This document shows, piece by piece, positions 44,701 to 53,675 of a stretch of 64,000 bases of DNA. Numbering within the stretch: position 1 is the first letter of the stretch; each line of letters starts with the position of its first letter. The notes beneath the pieces were generated by a model. That model was not told the DNA's origin and searched no databases. It worked only from the letters and a program-made list of their open reading frames with translations. This stretch comes from Ryuthela nishihirai. Its lineage: Eukaryota; Arthropoda; Arachnida; Araneae; Heptathelidae. The stretch covers positions 43,648,901-43,712,900 of the forward strand of contig JAWZYU010000034.1 of NCBI GenBank assembly GCA_038380435.1. Direction: 5' to 3'. The translations under genes and the position numbers were made by a program.

Positions 44701-47700
44701 CCAAAACAACCCAACCCGATAGGGTGCATACTTCACGCATGCGCAGGTTTAATATTTTTTTCCTCCATTACTCTAGCATTTTCAAAGAAGGGGCCACGGA
44801 CAATGCATTTATTTCATTAAGTAACGTTCAGGTCACGTAATCGCCAAAATATTCGCATTGCATTAATCAACATGCAGAGCTGAGAATGATCAAAGGGATC
44901 TGGGTTTTGACATGAATGTTTGTTTTTCTGTTCAGATCTCACCACTGACAGGCTTTTGTTAGACCACTGTGGCAAGCAGCTGCTTGAAGGGGTACTCATT
45001 CATATATATATTACAGGTATTTTTCAAGAAATTTGTTAAAGACCACCAAAACTGAGGGAAGAAAATTACACAGGAACGGCGTTCTCGTTTAATTCGGCTC
45101 TATCTTCACTGTCAGTTTAATACAATACCTGTAAGGAATGCGAGACCTCATCAGAAAAACAGCGCAAACTTCCATGGGTTGGGTTGTTTTACCTCTAAGC
45201 GGCATTTTTTTTGCACACTATGGGCTAAATGGCCAGAGTCACATGGACCCTGAAGGCTCAGAGTAGGTTTGGTGAGGGAACCCACTGGAACAGCTGTTGG
45301 GAGACAGATGGTAGCTTCCCGTCAAGGCCATCCAGCGTGTTCTTTAAAGTGTACAGAGTATGACTTTCTCACACTTGGGGCCACGGCTTAACATCCCATC
45401 CGACGGACGGCGGCCTTTCCAAGCCCATCGGTGTTCCCTACTGACCGTGGGCAGGGTGGGGAATTTTGCGGAGATAAATCTCAACGCTGACCCAGCTGGG
45501 ACTCGAACCTGGGGACTACAGATTACGAGCCTGGCGCGCTACCGACTGAATCACCTCCGCCCCACTAATAAGGGTAATGCAAGCCAGAAATTATTAAAAT
45601 TGCACATATTTCGCACATTTAAAAAAAAAAAGCATTTTTAAAACCTTTAAAACTACGGAGAAAATGTTATACTGGAATCTCTTGCCCCCCCCCCCCCACC
45701 TTTGTCTTACTCGATTTACCTACCTCATTTCTTTTTCTTAGATCCGGTTCTGACCCAACCCACTTCTAGTGAAAAACACTGGTCAATCGACTAATTCATG
45801 AAGCAATAACAGCCTATAAGGGCCTCAAAATTAAACCATTTATAGTCAAAGAAAACAAACTGAGGTTTATTGGTCCACAACTGGATTCAAAACAGAAGAA
45901 AATGACTTTAACAAGAAAGATGAATGCCGCGTGGGCTAATGCATTGCATCCTTTCTGATCACCGATACCGGACTTAAGAGATTTGTTTACAGACTGGAGC
46001 TGTGACTTGCCGAGCAGGCCGTTCTCCTTCGCAGAACTTCCTCCGCAGGTTTTGCACTAGACAGAGTGAAAGTCAAGGACAACCTGAAGGATGATGACCC
46101 TCATCCCAATGCCACTGACCGCATCACAGCATCCGATCTCAGGCCATTGGCAGTAAGATGAACCGATTCCGGACTTGAAAGGGATCTCGCTTTGCGGAGA
46201 GAGACACGCGGATAATCAGCGCTGCAGGAGAGGTTTACAAATTGAGTATTATACTTAAACTCCAGTCAATCATAGAAGAAAGGGATTCTTTTCGAAAAGC
46301 GCTTATTAAATTTATTTTAAAATAACAAATCTTATCAACTCTTTTTTTTTTAAAAGATCGAACAAATGTTTTCACTTTGTCGTCCGTCTGTTTGTAGATA
46401 TTAAACTTATTTTTTTACAGATAAATTAAAACTTCTTTTTTCGGTTGTTGAGGTATTGATGAAATATTAAGTTTTGCGTTTTCAAAATATTCCAGAGGCA
46501 GGAATCATCCTTTGGCGCCCCATTTTCGTAATCTGCAGTTCCCAGGTTCGAGTCCGACCTGGGCCAGCGTAGAGATTTATTTCCATTAAAACCCTACCCT
46601 GCCCTAGGTCAGATAGAGGACACAGACGGACTTGGAAAGGCACCGTCAGCTTGGGGAGGGGGTGGCTCAGTCGGTAGCACGCCAGGCTCGTAATCTGCAG
46701 TTCCCAAGTTCGAGTCCCAGCTGAGTCAGCGTTGAGACATCTCCGCAGAACTCCCCGCCCTGCCCACGGTTAGTAGGGGACACCGATGGGCTAGAAAGGC
46801 CACCGTCCGTCGGATGGGACGTTAAGCCGTGGTCCAGTGTGCGGGAGAGCCATACCCTGTACACGTTAAAGAAAACGCTGGATGGCCTATACAGGAGGCT
46901 ACCATCTGTCTCCCAACAGCTGTTCCAGTGAGTCCCATCACCAAACCTACTCTGAGCCTTCAGGGTCCTTGTGACCTAGCCATTTAGCCCATGATGTGCA
47001 AAAAAGTGCCTCTCAGAGGTAAAACAATCCAAGCCACTGCCCGTCATATGATACTTAAAGTCGTGGCTCCGTGTACGGAGAGACTATGCACATTAAAGAA
47101 CACGCTAGATGGCCTTGACGGGAGGTTACCATCTGTCTCATAACTGTCCAGTGAGTCCCCTTCCCCCAACCTTTTCTGAGACTTTGGGCTTTTTGTGATC
47201 TGGCCATTTAGACCATGATGTGCAAAAAAGTGCCTCCCAGAGGTAAAACAATCCAACCGAATTTGCCAATAGCATTAATAGTGCCTTCTATAAAAATTTC
47301 GAAAATGGCAACATTTTAACGAATATTAAAACTATTTATGGCAGACATTTTGGAGGCGGAACGTGAAAGATGCTTAAACTGGCAATAATCATTTAATCAT
47401 TTTCTCCTTACCACTAGGGGGCAGGAGCAACATTTCAAAGAGATAAATAAAACGTGTTATCATGTTGTGTAGGTCGCGAATCGTAATATCATTATTTTCA
47501 ATTTCTCAATCATCCATTTGTTCAATATTTTTACTTTAGAGAGTGCTAGAATCGGAAAGTAAAATGCTTTATTGTCTTTAAAAACAAACAATAACCATAA
47601 TCGGTAGACGCGACATGTTATTTTTCTAGTTTAGAAGTTATTTTTTTATTCCTCATTCGATTTTCAAAATAAAACCTACCTTTTTTTGCTAACGACCATC

Positions 47701-49983
47701 TAAAATTTATTTGTTTAAAGTACAACCTAAATTTATTAGAATAACACACGACTTATATTTAAAAAAATTAGCCTATCTTTGTTATGAATAGACATATGCA
47801 CTGATTTTGTTTGCAAAGCAAACTATATATTTGTTAGAAATAATTAAACTTGTTTTCTGATAGACATTTTATGATATACTTTAATTATGAAGCATACTTT
47901 TTTTTTCGGTTATTTTTTAATAAAAATGGCACTTATTAAGAATAATCGCACTGTATTTATTACATTAAAAAGCGATTTAATATTATTCTGAATAATCACG
48001 CACACTCCTCACTATCTATAAGGGCCTATAATTTCATTTTGAGTGCTTATCTAAACATCGTTAATCCTCATCACAAGATAAATTGATGCTGCACCATCCA
48101 CGCGCAGCATCAACTCTAAAGTGGAGGTTCACTCAACATTGTGATCGTGATTGCCAGGCTCGTAATCTGCAGTTCCTAAGTTCGATTCTGACCTCTGCCA
48201 CCTACGAGATTTATCACCGCAAAACCCTTGCCTAGATGAGAAAGGGGACATCGATGGGCTTGGAAAGGCCGTCGTCCATCGAATGAGAGGTAAAGCACTG
48301 GCCCCGTGTGCAAGAGAGTCCTATCCTGTGCACGTTAAAGAACACGCTGGATAGCCCTGACGCTAGATTACCATCTGACTCCTAACAGCTGTCCATTGGA
48401 ACCTCCTCCCCCAGCTTTTTCCGAACCCTTGGGGGGTGGCTCAGTCGGTAGCGCGCCAGGCTCGTAATCTGCAGTTCCCAGGTTCGAGTCCCAGCTAAGT
48501 CGCGTTGAGATTTATCTCCGCAAAACTCCCCGCTCTGCCCACAGTCAGTAGGGGACACCAATGGGCTTGGAAAGGCCGCCGTCTATCAGATGAGAAGAAA
48601 GCCGTGGCCCCGTGTGCGGGGACCCTGTGCAGGTTAAAGAACACGCCGTATTGTCTTGACGGGAGGCTATCATTTGTCTCCCAACAGCTGTTCCAGTGGC
48701 TTCCCTCCCCCAACATTCTCTGAGCCCTCGGGGTTCTTGTGACTTAGTCATTTAGCCCATGGTGTGCAAAAAAGTGCGGCTCAGAGGTAAATCAACCCAA
48801 CCCGAGCCCTTGGAGTCCTTGTGACCTATTCAACTCAACGCTTTAACAAAATGCATTTTTAAATAATTATGCTCTTTCCGCTTTATTGATATAAGGATTT
48901 AAACATTTCATTCACGTGATTGACGCCTTAACTGCCATAGTGGTTAGGCAGCTAGCGACTGGGGGGCGGGGGTGGTTCAGTCGGTAGCGCGTCAGGCTCG
49001 TAATCCGTAGTTCCCAGGTTCGAGTCCCAGCTGGGTAAGCGTTGAGATTTATCTCCGCAAAATTCCCCGCCCTGCCCACGGTCAGTAGGGAACACCGATG
49101 GGCTTGGAAAGACCGCCGTCCGTCGGATGGGACGTTAAGCCGTGGCCCCGTGTGCGTGACGGAGGCCTTGACGGGAGGCTACCATCTGTTTCCCAACAGC
49201 TGCTCCAGTGGGTCTCCTCCCCCAACCTTCTCTGAGCCTTCGGGGTCCATGTGACCTGGCCATTTAGCCCATTGTGTGCAAAAAAGTGCCGCTCAGAGGT
49301 ACAACAACCCAACCCAGCTAGCGACTGTTCTAGCAAGGCAAACTTTGTGTTCTGTGTTAGCTCTAAGTAAGTCAGTGGTCAGCATTGACTTCGATCTTAA
49401 TAGGGCATGTCCTTTTATGAAAAGGCCTGTAAAAGTTGGGGCGGGGGTGGCTCAGTCGGTAGCGCGCCAGGCTCGTATTCTGTAGTTCCCAGGTTCGAGT
49501 CCCAGCTGGGTCAGCGTTGAGATTTATCTCCGCAAAATTCCCCGCCCTGCGCCTGTGTAAAAAAGTGTCGCTCAGAAGTAAAACAACCCAACACAAACTC
49601 CCAACCCCCTCCCCCAACTTTCTCTGAGCCTTCGGGGTCCATGTGACCTGGCCATTTAGCCCATGGTGTGCAAAAAAGTGCCGCTCAGAGGTAAAACAAC
49701 CCAACCCTGTAAAAGTTAGGAGTAGCTTCCAGGATTCTTCTCTGTCCTATACGTAGCAAGAATAAAAAAAAGAAGACAATGAATAGGAATCAATTTCCAT
49801 ATTTTATCCAGGATGATGTGATATTTAGACAAATCCTTTTTTTTTAGTAACATGCCTATTAACTTCAGTTTTTTCATTTCTAAACATAACGTATTTTAAA
49901 AGAGAAAATGAAGACTTACTTCCTTCAGAAGGACAGGAACTAATTGCCAGGCTCACCACGAAGAACACAACAGCTGACAGCAT
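30518..49983 (-). CDS. Secreted two-VWC-domain protein with a long acidic Ser/Thr/Glu-rich tail (complete, 5 coding exons)
   Basis: Exons in transcript order are 49983-49920, 42187-42137, 38929-38753, 34783-34592 and 32745-30518. All introns are GT-AG and phase 1, and the join is 2712 nt (903 residues plus stop). Residues 1-21 form a hydrophobic signal peptide (MLSAVVFFVVSLAISSCPSEG). VWC domain 1 spans about 39-98 and VWC domain 2 about 98-161. Each has ten cysteines in the pattern C, CxxCxC, C, C, C, CC, C. From about 162 to 903 there is one exon of low complexity, rich in Glu, Asp, Ser and Thr, with almost no hydrophobic core and few or no Cys. Residues 294-345 are a tandem 26-residue duplication. 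VWC domains often bind BMP/TGF-beta ligands or matrix proteins, so an extracellular role is inferred; the ligand and exact function are unknown. Phase-1 introns around both domains are typical of exchangeable extracellular modules. I do not recognise an orthologue by name. Confidence 0.9.
32196..32351 (-). repeat. In-frame 78-bp tandem duplication inside the acidic tail
   Basis: Two 78-bp copies (32196-32273 and 32274-32351) with very few differences. They encode VRLDDLTTSEP(H/R)TEQQA and so on, 26 residues each, so the frame is kept. Confidence 0.95.
32941..33230 (-). mobile_element. SINE-A, 5'-truncated, 15-bp TSD
   Basis: The tRNA head is absent; the copy stops at CGGGGAATTTTTGCG. TSD GACTGCCAAGGGGTT at 32926-32940 and 33231-33245. 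It lies about 180 bp upstream of the acidic-tail exon of the VWC gene. Confidence 0.95.
33359..33489 (+). mobile_element. Old SINE-A fragment
   Basis: GGGGGGGGCTCAGTCGGTAG, a B box, then part of the module (CATCTATCTCCTACAG). A younger SINE-A is inserted at its CCCCTCCCCAG. Confidence 0.8.
33490..33874 (+). mobile_element. SINE-A, full length, 12-bp TSD
   Basis: TSD TCCCCTCCCCAG at 33478-33489 and 33875-33886. It lies in the last intron of the VWC gene. Confidence 0.95.
33887..34591 (-). other. Last VWC intron, unique part
   Basis: AT-rich, no repeats or frames recognised. Confidence 0.6.
34592..34783 (-). CDS. VWC gene exon 4, VWC domain 2
   Basis: Acceptor ctcccctcag, donor gtaaga. It encodes GCEHNGRMYRDGDEI, NPCYTCHCQG, an RVDCPPEYKPGECCP stretch and ends in HCPAI. 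Ten cysteines match the VWC pattern. Confidence 0.93.
   Translation of the reverse strand, partial: GVNTMAGCTETGTRSGILRTPATRAIAKVAPLPVLLLTASSGSTVRQNINPASAVRATIIVLP
35090..36560 (+). pseudogene. Tc1-like transposase relic split by a SINE-A
   Basis: Degenerate pieces on the + strand include RWRVTGLLE and QSQRDVVRWLNVNGISG (helix-turn-helix, 35205-35300), QWWSVLFTNESRFTFGS (around 35570-35620, a variant of the TDESRF box) and the C-terminal SIINSMRHRCEAFI (36450-36500). The SINE-A at 35619-36009 interrupts the TFGS motif. Many stops and frameshifts. Terminal repeats were not resolved. It lies in a VWC-gene intron on the other strand. Confidence 0.75.
35619..36009 (+). mobile_element. SINE-A, full-length reference copy with 11-bp TSD
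   Basis: A tRNA-derived retroposon of about 390 bp. The head has an A box (TGGCTCAGTTGGTAGCA) and a B box (GGTTCGAGTCC). The usual anticodon-arm loop of the family, CTCGTAA, gives anticodon CGT, so a tRNA-Thr-like origin is likely. A GC-rich body of about 140 bp follows, then a module of about 170 bp from ACGTTA(A/G)AG to CTCAGAGGTAAAACAACCCA, and a short CCCAA-type tail. The family consensus has no TTTT on this strand, so RNA polymerase III could read through. The TSD CCTTCGGCAGC occurs at 35608-35618 and 36010-36020 and shows that this is one insertion, into a Tc1 relic. Confidence 0.95.
36561..37225 (-). other. VWC intron, unrecognised DNA
   Basis: AT-rich; no gene or known repeat seen between the Tc1 relic and a SINE-B. 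Confidence 0.5.
37226..37382 (-). mobile_element. SINE-B, internal deletion
   Basis: CCCTCAAGCAGCTGCTTGCC to TCGGCTACCAGGACGG. The middle segment with the T5 tract is missing. Confidence 0.88.
37701..37822. mobile_element. Scrambled SINE-A remnants
   Basis: CCCCAAAAGCTCAGAGAAGG (reverse sense) lies next to CATTTAGCCCATATT and TGTACAAAAAGCGCCCTC (forward sense). The inverted halves suggest two fragments or a rearrangement. Confidence 0.6.
37915..38752. repeat. Minisatellite made of copies of the VWC exon-3 splice donor
   Basis: About 12 units of 59-78 bp, each with (A)CCACAGACATACTC, CACAGACAAAC, GTTTTGGTATAATTAAATTT and CAGCATCTGTTACCAC. On the gene (-) strand each unit begins with a copy of the last exon bases plus the donor, TATGTCTGTG|GTAAGTGG or variants. 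The array ends at the true donor of exon 3 (38753/38752). Confidence 0.93.
38753..38929 (-). CDS. VWC gene exon 3, VWC domain 1
   Basis: Acceptor tctcttgcag, donor gtaagt. It encodes ACVVDNTVYYNGD, CEACKC, a second Cys cluster and GHCCPEYVCG, ten cysteines in all. The donor region has been copied about a dozen times in the following intron (37915-38752). Confidence 0.93.
39094..39306 (-). mobile_element. SINE-B, full length, 12-bp TSD
   Basis: TSD GTATATACACTA at 39082-39093 and 39307-39318. Nested in the DNA transposon 39015-40695. Confidence 0.94.
39751..40142 (-). mobile_element. SINE-A, full length, 11-bp TSD
   Basis: TSD AATCATGTAGC at 39740-39750 and 40143-40153. Nested in the DNA transposon 39015-40695. 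Confidence 0.95.
41211..41425 (+). mobile_element. SINE-B, reference copy with 10-bp TSD
   Basis: A tRNA-derived SINE of about 190-215 bp. The head GCCGTCCCATGGCAGAGTGG and the B box GGTTCGAACCC recall class II (Ser/Leu-type) tRNA. The body carries GCTGAGGTCCTG and ends CTGTGGCAAGCAGCTGCTTG, followed by a T-rich simple repeat. TSD ATGTTTTTAT at 41201-41210 and 41426-41435. The family has an internal TTTTT about 35 bp after the head. Confidence 0.93.
41977..42067 (-). mobile_element. SINE-B 3' half (5'-truncated)
   Basis: AAATA repeat, then CCCCCTCAAGCAGCTGCTTG to TATATGCCACAGTAGG. Confidence 0.88.
42137..42187 (-). CDS. VWC gene exon 2 (51 nt linker exon)
   Basis: Acceptor ttatcccag, donor gtgagt, phase 1 on both sides. 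It encodes RTISLQKRAAFYIANETG between the leader and VWC domain 1, with one NET glycosylation sequon. It is found only by phase and splice-site logic, so it is less certain than its neighbours. Leaving it out would also keep the frame. Confidence 0.75.
42985..43048 (+). mobile_element. SINE-B 3' fragment
   Basis: GCTGACAGGCTCCTGTCAGA to CAGCTGCTTGAGGGC, with a T-rich tail. Confidence 0.8.
43190..43391 (-). mobile_element. SINE-B, nearly full length
   Basis: TACCCCCTCAAGCAGCTGCT to GTGCTAACCACGGCCACG. Confidence 0.9.
43991..44147 (-). mobile_element. Deleted SINE-A
   Basis: GTTAGGTTGTTTTACCTCTG to CAGCTGGGACTCGA, with most of the module and body missing. Confidence 0.8.
44157..44716 (+). mobile_element. 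SINE-A with two modules, 9-bp TSD
   Basis: Head at 44157, modules at about 44366 and 44534. The TSD CGATAGGGT is at 44148-44156 and 44717-44725. It is inserted at the end of an older, deleted SINE-A in the opposite orientation. Confidence 0.92.
44880..45005 (+). mobile_element. SINE-B, deleted copy
   Basis: GATCAAAGGGATCTGGG, then TGTTTGTTTTTCTGTTCAG, to GCAAGCAGCTGCTTGAAGGG. Confidence 0.75.
45128..45175 (-). mobile_element. SINE-B internal fragment
   Basis: GCGAGACCTCATCAGAAAAAC and TTCCATG match the inner SINE-B. It is cut by the SINE-A at 45176. Confidence 0.6.
45176..45564 (-). mobile_element. SINE-A, full length
   Basis: GGTTGGGTTGTTTTACCTC to CGACTGAATCACCTCCGCCC. The left flank is a SINE-B piece (45128-45175). 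Confidence 0.92.
45780..46260 (+). other. Unassigned decayed sequence, possibly old coding DNA
   Basis: GC content is higher than its surroundings, with broken frames such as FIVKENKLRFIGPQLDSKQK and TSSAGFALDRVKVKDNLKDD. I recognise no family; it may be an old transposon or retroelement. Confidence 0.25.
46526..47260 (+). mobile_element. Old SINE-A split by a younger SINE-A (46652-47032)
   Basis: The head and body up to CTTGGAAAGGCACCGTC (46526-46648) resume at about 47033 with CTGCCCGTCATATGAT and end at AAAACAATCCAACC (47260). Confidence 0.8.
46652..47032 (+). mobile_element. SINE-A nested in an older copy
   Basis: GGGGAGGGGGTGGCTCAGTC to CTCAGAGGTAAAACAATCC. The exact TSD is unclear. 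Confidence 0.88.
47261..48150 (-). other. VWC intron, AT-rich unique DNA
   Basis: Long A/T runs, no frames or repeats recognised. Confidence 0.55.
48151..48840 (+). mobile_element. Old SINE-A split by a younger SINE-A
   Basis: From TTGCCAGGCTCGTAATCTGC to CCGAACCCTTGG (48432), resuming at 48802 (CCGAGCCCTTGGAGTCC) and ending at about 48840. Confidence 0.82.
48433..48801 (+). mobile_element. SINE-A nested in an older copy
   Basis: 12-bp TSD with one mismatch: CCGAACCCTTGG (48421-48432) and CCGAGCCCTTGG (48802-48813). Confidence 0.9.
48962..49314 (+). mobile_element. SINE-A, 13-bp TSD, small deletion
   Basis: TSD CAGCTAGCGACTG at 48949-48961 and 49315-49327. The segment around the start of the module (CCATACCCTGTGCACG) is missing. 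It is inserted in a copy of repeat family D. Confidence 0.93.
49438..49705 (+). mobile_element. Rearranged SINE-A, 12-bp TSD
   Basis: TSD CCTGTAAAAGTT at 49426-49437 and 49706-49717. The head is followed by a module end (AAAAAAGTGTCGCTCAGAAG) and then a second module end, so two partial modules remain. Confidence 0.9.
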
Positions 49984-49989
49984 CTTGTA
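49920..49989 (-). CDS. VWC gene, start-codon exon with signal peptide
   Basis: An acceptor (ttctctgcag) ends at 49990, so the exon begins at 49989 with TACAAG before ATG at 49983-49981. A non-coding first exon must therefore lie further upstream (higher coordinates). It encodes a 21-residue hydrophobic leader; donor gtaagt follows at 49919. Confidence 0.85.
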
Positions 49990-50274
49990 CTGCAGAGAAA
50001 AAAACACTTATTCAATTATATAATTATTAGCAATATGATAACAGTATTGGTATAATGAATTGATTGACAAAATCAAGGTAACACAGCTTTTTGCATTAAT
50101 ATTTTAATTTTAACAACATCCCTGAAGGTAAAAATAAATTATTATAGGGAACATTACATGCAAATTCAGTATATCCAATAGAGAGTGATCTACCATCCCT
50201 CAATTCCTCGTAACATGCAAATGACTAATGCCTATAAAGAAACGGATTGTTGCCACATCACTCCATTTCCAAAT

Positions 50275-50661
50275 GGGGTGTGGGGGTAGCTCAGTCGGTA
50301 GCACGCCAGGCTCGTAAACTGTAGTTCCCAGGTTCGAGTCCCAGCTGGGTCAGCGTTAAGATTTATCTCCGCAAAATTCCCCGCTCTGCCCACGGTCAGT
50401 AGGGGACACCGAGGGGCTTGGAAAGGCCGCCGTCCGTCGGATGGGACATTAAGCCGTGGCCCCGTGTGCGGGAGAGCCATTCCTTGTGCACGTTAAAGAA
50501 CACGCTGGATGGCCTTGACGGGAGACTACCATCTGTCTCCCAACAGCTATTCCAGTGGGTCCCCTGCCCCAACCTTCTCTGAGTCTTCGGGGTCCATGTG
50601 ACTGGTCATTTAGCCCATGGTGTGCAAAAAAAGTGTCGCTCAGAAGTAAAACAACCCAACA
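50275..50661 (+). mobile_element. SINE-A, full length
   Basis: GGGGTGTGGGGGTAGCTCAG to CAGAAGTAAAACAACCCAAC. No clear TSD. It abuts the Tc1 relic that starts at 50665. Confidence 0.92.
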
Positions 50662-50664
50662 CAA

Positions 50665-51850
50665 ACTGACCGTTATCTGTCTCGAATAGCAAGACGGAAC
50701 AGTACCTTGTCGTTGACTGTCTTTCGAGGTTTCTGTTGCCATAGTTGAAATGATTTCCAGAAGAACATTGTCACTAAATGTGACTGGGCTCTTTGCCAAG
50801 AGACCAGTGGTCTATGTCCCGCTAACCCCCGAACCACCGAAAAGCTCATCTCTAAACTAGTACCACCAACATGTCACTTGGAGCCTTGAACTAGGACTAA
50901 TGTTGTGTTTTCTGACAAGTCTTGGTTTAGCCAGGGGAGGGGGTGGCTCAGTCGGTAGCGCGCCAGGCTCGTAATCTGTAGTTCCCAGGTTCGAGTCTCA
51001 GCTGGGTCAGCGTTGAGATTTATCTCCGTAAAATTCCCCGCCCTGCCCACGGTCAGTAGGGGACACCGATGGGCTTGGAAAGACCGCCGTCCGTCGGATG
51101 GGACGTTAAGCCGTGGCTCCGTGTGCGGGAGAGCCATACCCTGTACACGTTAAAGAACACGCTGGATGGCCTTGACGGGAGGCTACCATCTGTCTCCCAA
51201 CAGCTGTTCCAGTGCGTCCCCTCCCCCAAATTTCTCTGAGTTTTCGGGGTCCATGTGACCTGGCCATTTAGCCCATGATGTGCAAAAAAGTGCCGCTCAG
51301 AGGTAAAACAACCCAACGTTAAAGAACACGCTGGATGGTCTTGACGGGAGGCTACCATCTGTCTCCCAACAGCTGTTCCAGTGGGTCCCCTCCCCCAACC
51401 TTCTCTGAGCCTTCGGGGTCCATGTGACCTGGCCATTTAGCCCAAGGTGTGCAAAAAAGTGCCGCTCAGAGGTAAAACAACCCAACGTTAAAGAACACGC
51501 TGGATGGTCTTGACGGGAGGCTACCATCTGTTTCCCAACAGCTGTTCCAGTGGGTCCCCTCACCCAACCTTCTCTGAGCCTTCGGGGTCCATGTGACCTG
51601 GCCATTTAGCCCAAGGTGTGCAAAAAAGTGCCGCTCAGAGGTAAAACAACCCAACGTTAAAGAACACGCTGGATGGTCTTGACGGGAGGCTACCATCTGT
51701 CTCCCAACAGCTGTTCCAGTGGGTCCCCTCCCCCAAACTTCACTGAGCCTTCGGGGTCCATGTGACCTGGCCATTTAGCCCATGATGTGCAAAAAAAGTG
51801 CCGCTCAGAGGTAAAACAACCCAACCTTGGTTTAGCCTCCAGCAGGATTC
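50665..51850 (+). pseudogene. Tc1-like transposase relic split by a four-module SINE-A
   Basis: The + strand reads SRRTLSLNVTGLFAKRPVVY and VPLTPEPPK (50755-50840), then SDKSWFSL (50911-50932), continued after the SINE by LQQDSR (51840 on). SDKSWFSLQQDSR corresponds to the first catalytic region of Tc1 transposases, with the key acidic residue changed. The SINE-A occupies 50933-51825. Confidence 0.7.
50933..51825 (+). mobile_element. SINE-A with four tandem 3' modules, 12-bp TSD
   Basis: Head, body and four 169-bp modules starting at 51147, 51316, 51485 and 51654. The TSD CTTGGTTTAGCC is at 50921-50932 and 51826-51837. The three downstream modules share the variant GGATGGTCTTGACG. The first module has a TTTT (51241) that the others lack. 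Confidence 0.95.
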
Positions 51851-52105
51851 TAGACTAGGGGTTCTCAACGTGGGATACGCTGTAAAATTTTTTGGTTTAC
51901 GCCGTGAGAGCTGAAAAGCCGCTAGATCTAGTGACGAAGTCACTAAGTTGGCAACACTGCTACTGATTAATTTCTGAGGACTGAGTGACGAAGCGCGGCG
52001 CTGTAGTTCATGTCTGCACATGTTTGTCAATTCTCCCTTCCGTACCTGAGAGCCGAACTTACCAGAGCAGCTGATCGCCCAGTCAAAACATCCATTCTAA
52101 GCGAG

Positions 52106-52493
52106 TTGGGTTGTTATTGTTTTACCTCTGAGCGGCACTTTTTTGCACACCATGGGCTAAATGGCCAGGTCACAAGGACCCCGAAGGCTCAGAGAAGGTT
52201 GGGGGAGGGGACCCACTGGAACAGCTGTTGGGGGACAGATGGTAGCCTCCCGTCAAGGCCATCCAGCGTGTTCTTTAACGTGCACAGGGTATGGCTCTCC
52301 CGCACACGGGGCCACGGCTTAACGTCCCATCCGACGGACGGCGGCCTTTCCAAGCCCATCGGTGTCCCCTACTGACCGTGGGTAGGGCGGGGAATTTTGC
52401 GGAGATAAATCTCAACGCTGACCCAGCTGGGACTCGAACCTGGGAACTACAGATTACGAGCCTGGCGCGCTACCTACTGAGCCACTCCCGCCC
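52106..52493 (-). mobile_element. SINE-A, full length, in the hAT relic
   Basis: TTGGGTTGTTATTGTTTTAC to GAGCCACTCCCGCCCA. No TSD recognised. Confidence 0.92.
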
Positions 52494-52785
52494 ACTTTGA
52501 AACGAAACACGAGCATTTAAAAAATAATCCCTTAAGTTATTTTGAACGTCTTCTGGAAGACTTGAGTAGTAGAAAAACCGTAATTGTTTGTTTTTGTGTG
52601 CGGAAAATTCCAGGATGCAATATTTGAAGATATTTCATTTTGTAAGCTTCTCAAGACTTCTACTTACGGGTGAGGATATTTTTAATATGATTGATTCGTT
52701 TTTTGCCGAAAACAACCTTGAATGGAAAAATTGTATTTCTGTATGTACTGACGGAGCAAAAGCAATGAGTGATTATAATCACAGG

Positions 52786-53675
52786 GTTGGGTTGTTTTAC
52801 CTCTGAGCGGCACTTTTTTTGCACACCATGGGCTAAATGGCCAGGTCACATGGACCCCGAAAGCTCAGAGAAGGTTGGGGGAGGGGACCCACTGGAACAG
52901 CTGTTGGGAGACAGATGGTAGCCTCCCTTCAAGGCCATCCAGCGTGTTCTTTAACGTTGGGTTGTTTTACCTCTGAGCGGCACTTTTTGGCACACCATGG
53001 GCTAAATGGCCAGGTCACAAGGAGCCCGAAGGCTCAGAGAAGGTTGGGGGAGGGGTCCCACTGAGACAGCTGTTGGGAGACAGATGATAGCCTCCCTTCA
53101 AGGCCATCCAGCGTGTTCTTTAACGTTGGGTTGTTTTACCTCTGAGCGGCACTTTTTTGCACACCATGGGCTAAATGGCCAGGCCACATGAACCCCGAAG
53201 GCTCAGAGAAGGTTGGGGGAAGGGACCCACTGAGACAGCTGTTGGGAGACAGATGGTAGCCTCCCGTCAAGGCCATCCAGCGTGTTCTTTAACGTTGGGT
53301 TGTTTTACCTCTGAGCGGCACTTTTTTGCACACCATGGGCTAAATGGCCAGGTCACAAGGAGCCCGAAGGCTCAGAGAAGGTTGGGGGAGGGGACTCACT
53401 GAGACAGCTGTTGGGAGACAGATGGTAGCCTCCCGTCAAGGCCATCCAGCGTGTTCTTTAACGTGCACAGGGTGTCTCTCCCGCACACGGGGCCACGGCT
53501 TAACGTCCCATCCGACGGACAGCGGCCTTTCCAAGCCCATTGGTGTCCCCTACTGACCGTGGGCAGGGCCGGGAATTTTGCGGAGATAAATCTCAACGCT
53601 GACCCAGCTGGGACTCGAACCTGGGAACTACAGATTACGAGCCTGGCGCGCTACCGACTGAGCCACCCCCGCCCC
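52786..53675 (-). mobile_element. SINE-A with four tandem 3' modules, 12-bp TSD
   Basis: Reverse orientation. Module junctions (AACGTTGGGTT on +) are at 52953, 53122 and 53291, spaced 169 bp, and the head lies at the high end. The TSD TATAATCACAGG is at 52774-52785 and 53676-53687, inside the hAT relic. Length 890 bp. Confidence 0.95.

Larger units (their letters stand above)
48920..49760 (+). repeat. Repeat family D copy split by two SINE-A insertions
   Basis: With the SINEs removed, GTTAGGCAGCTAGCGACTG, TTCTAGCAAGGCAAACTTTG, TGTTAGCTCTAAG, TAGGGCATGTCCTTTTATGA and TAGGAGTAGCTTCCAGG align in order with 22940-23090. Confidence 0.65.

Noticed and set aside
52010..52375. 121-codon + strand frame
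   Set aside because: It is the antisense frame of the SINE-A at 52106-52493 joined to hAT flanking DNA.
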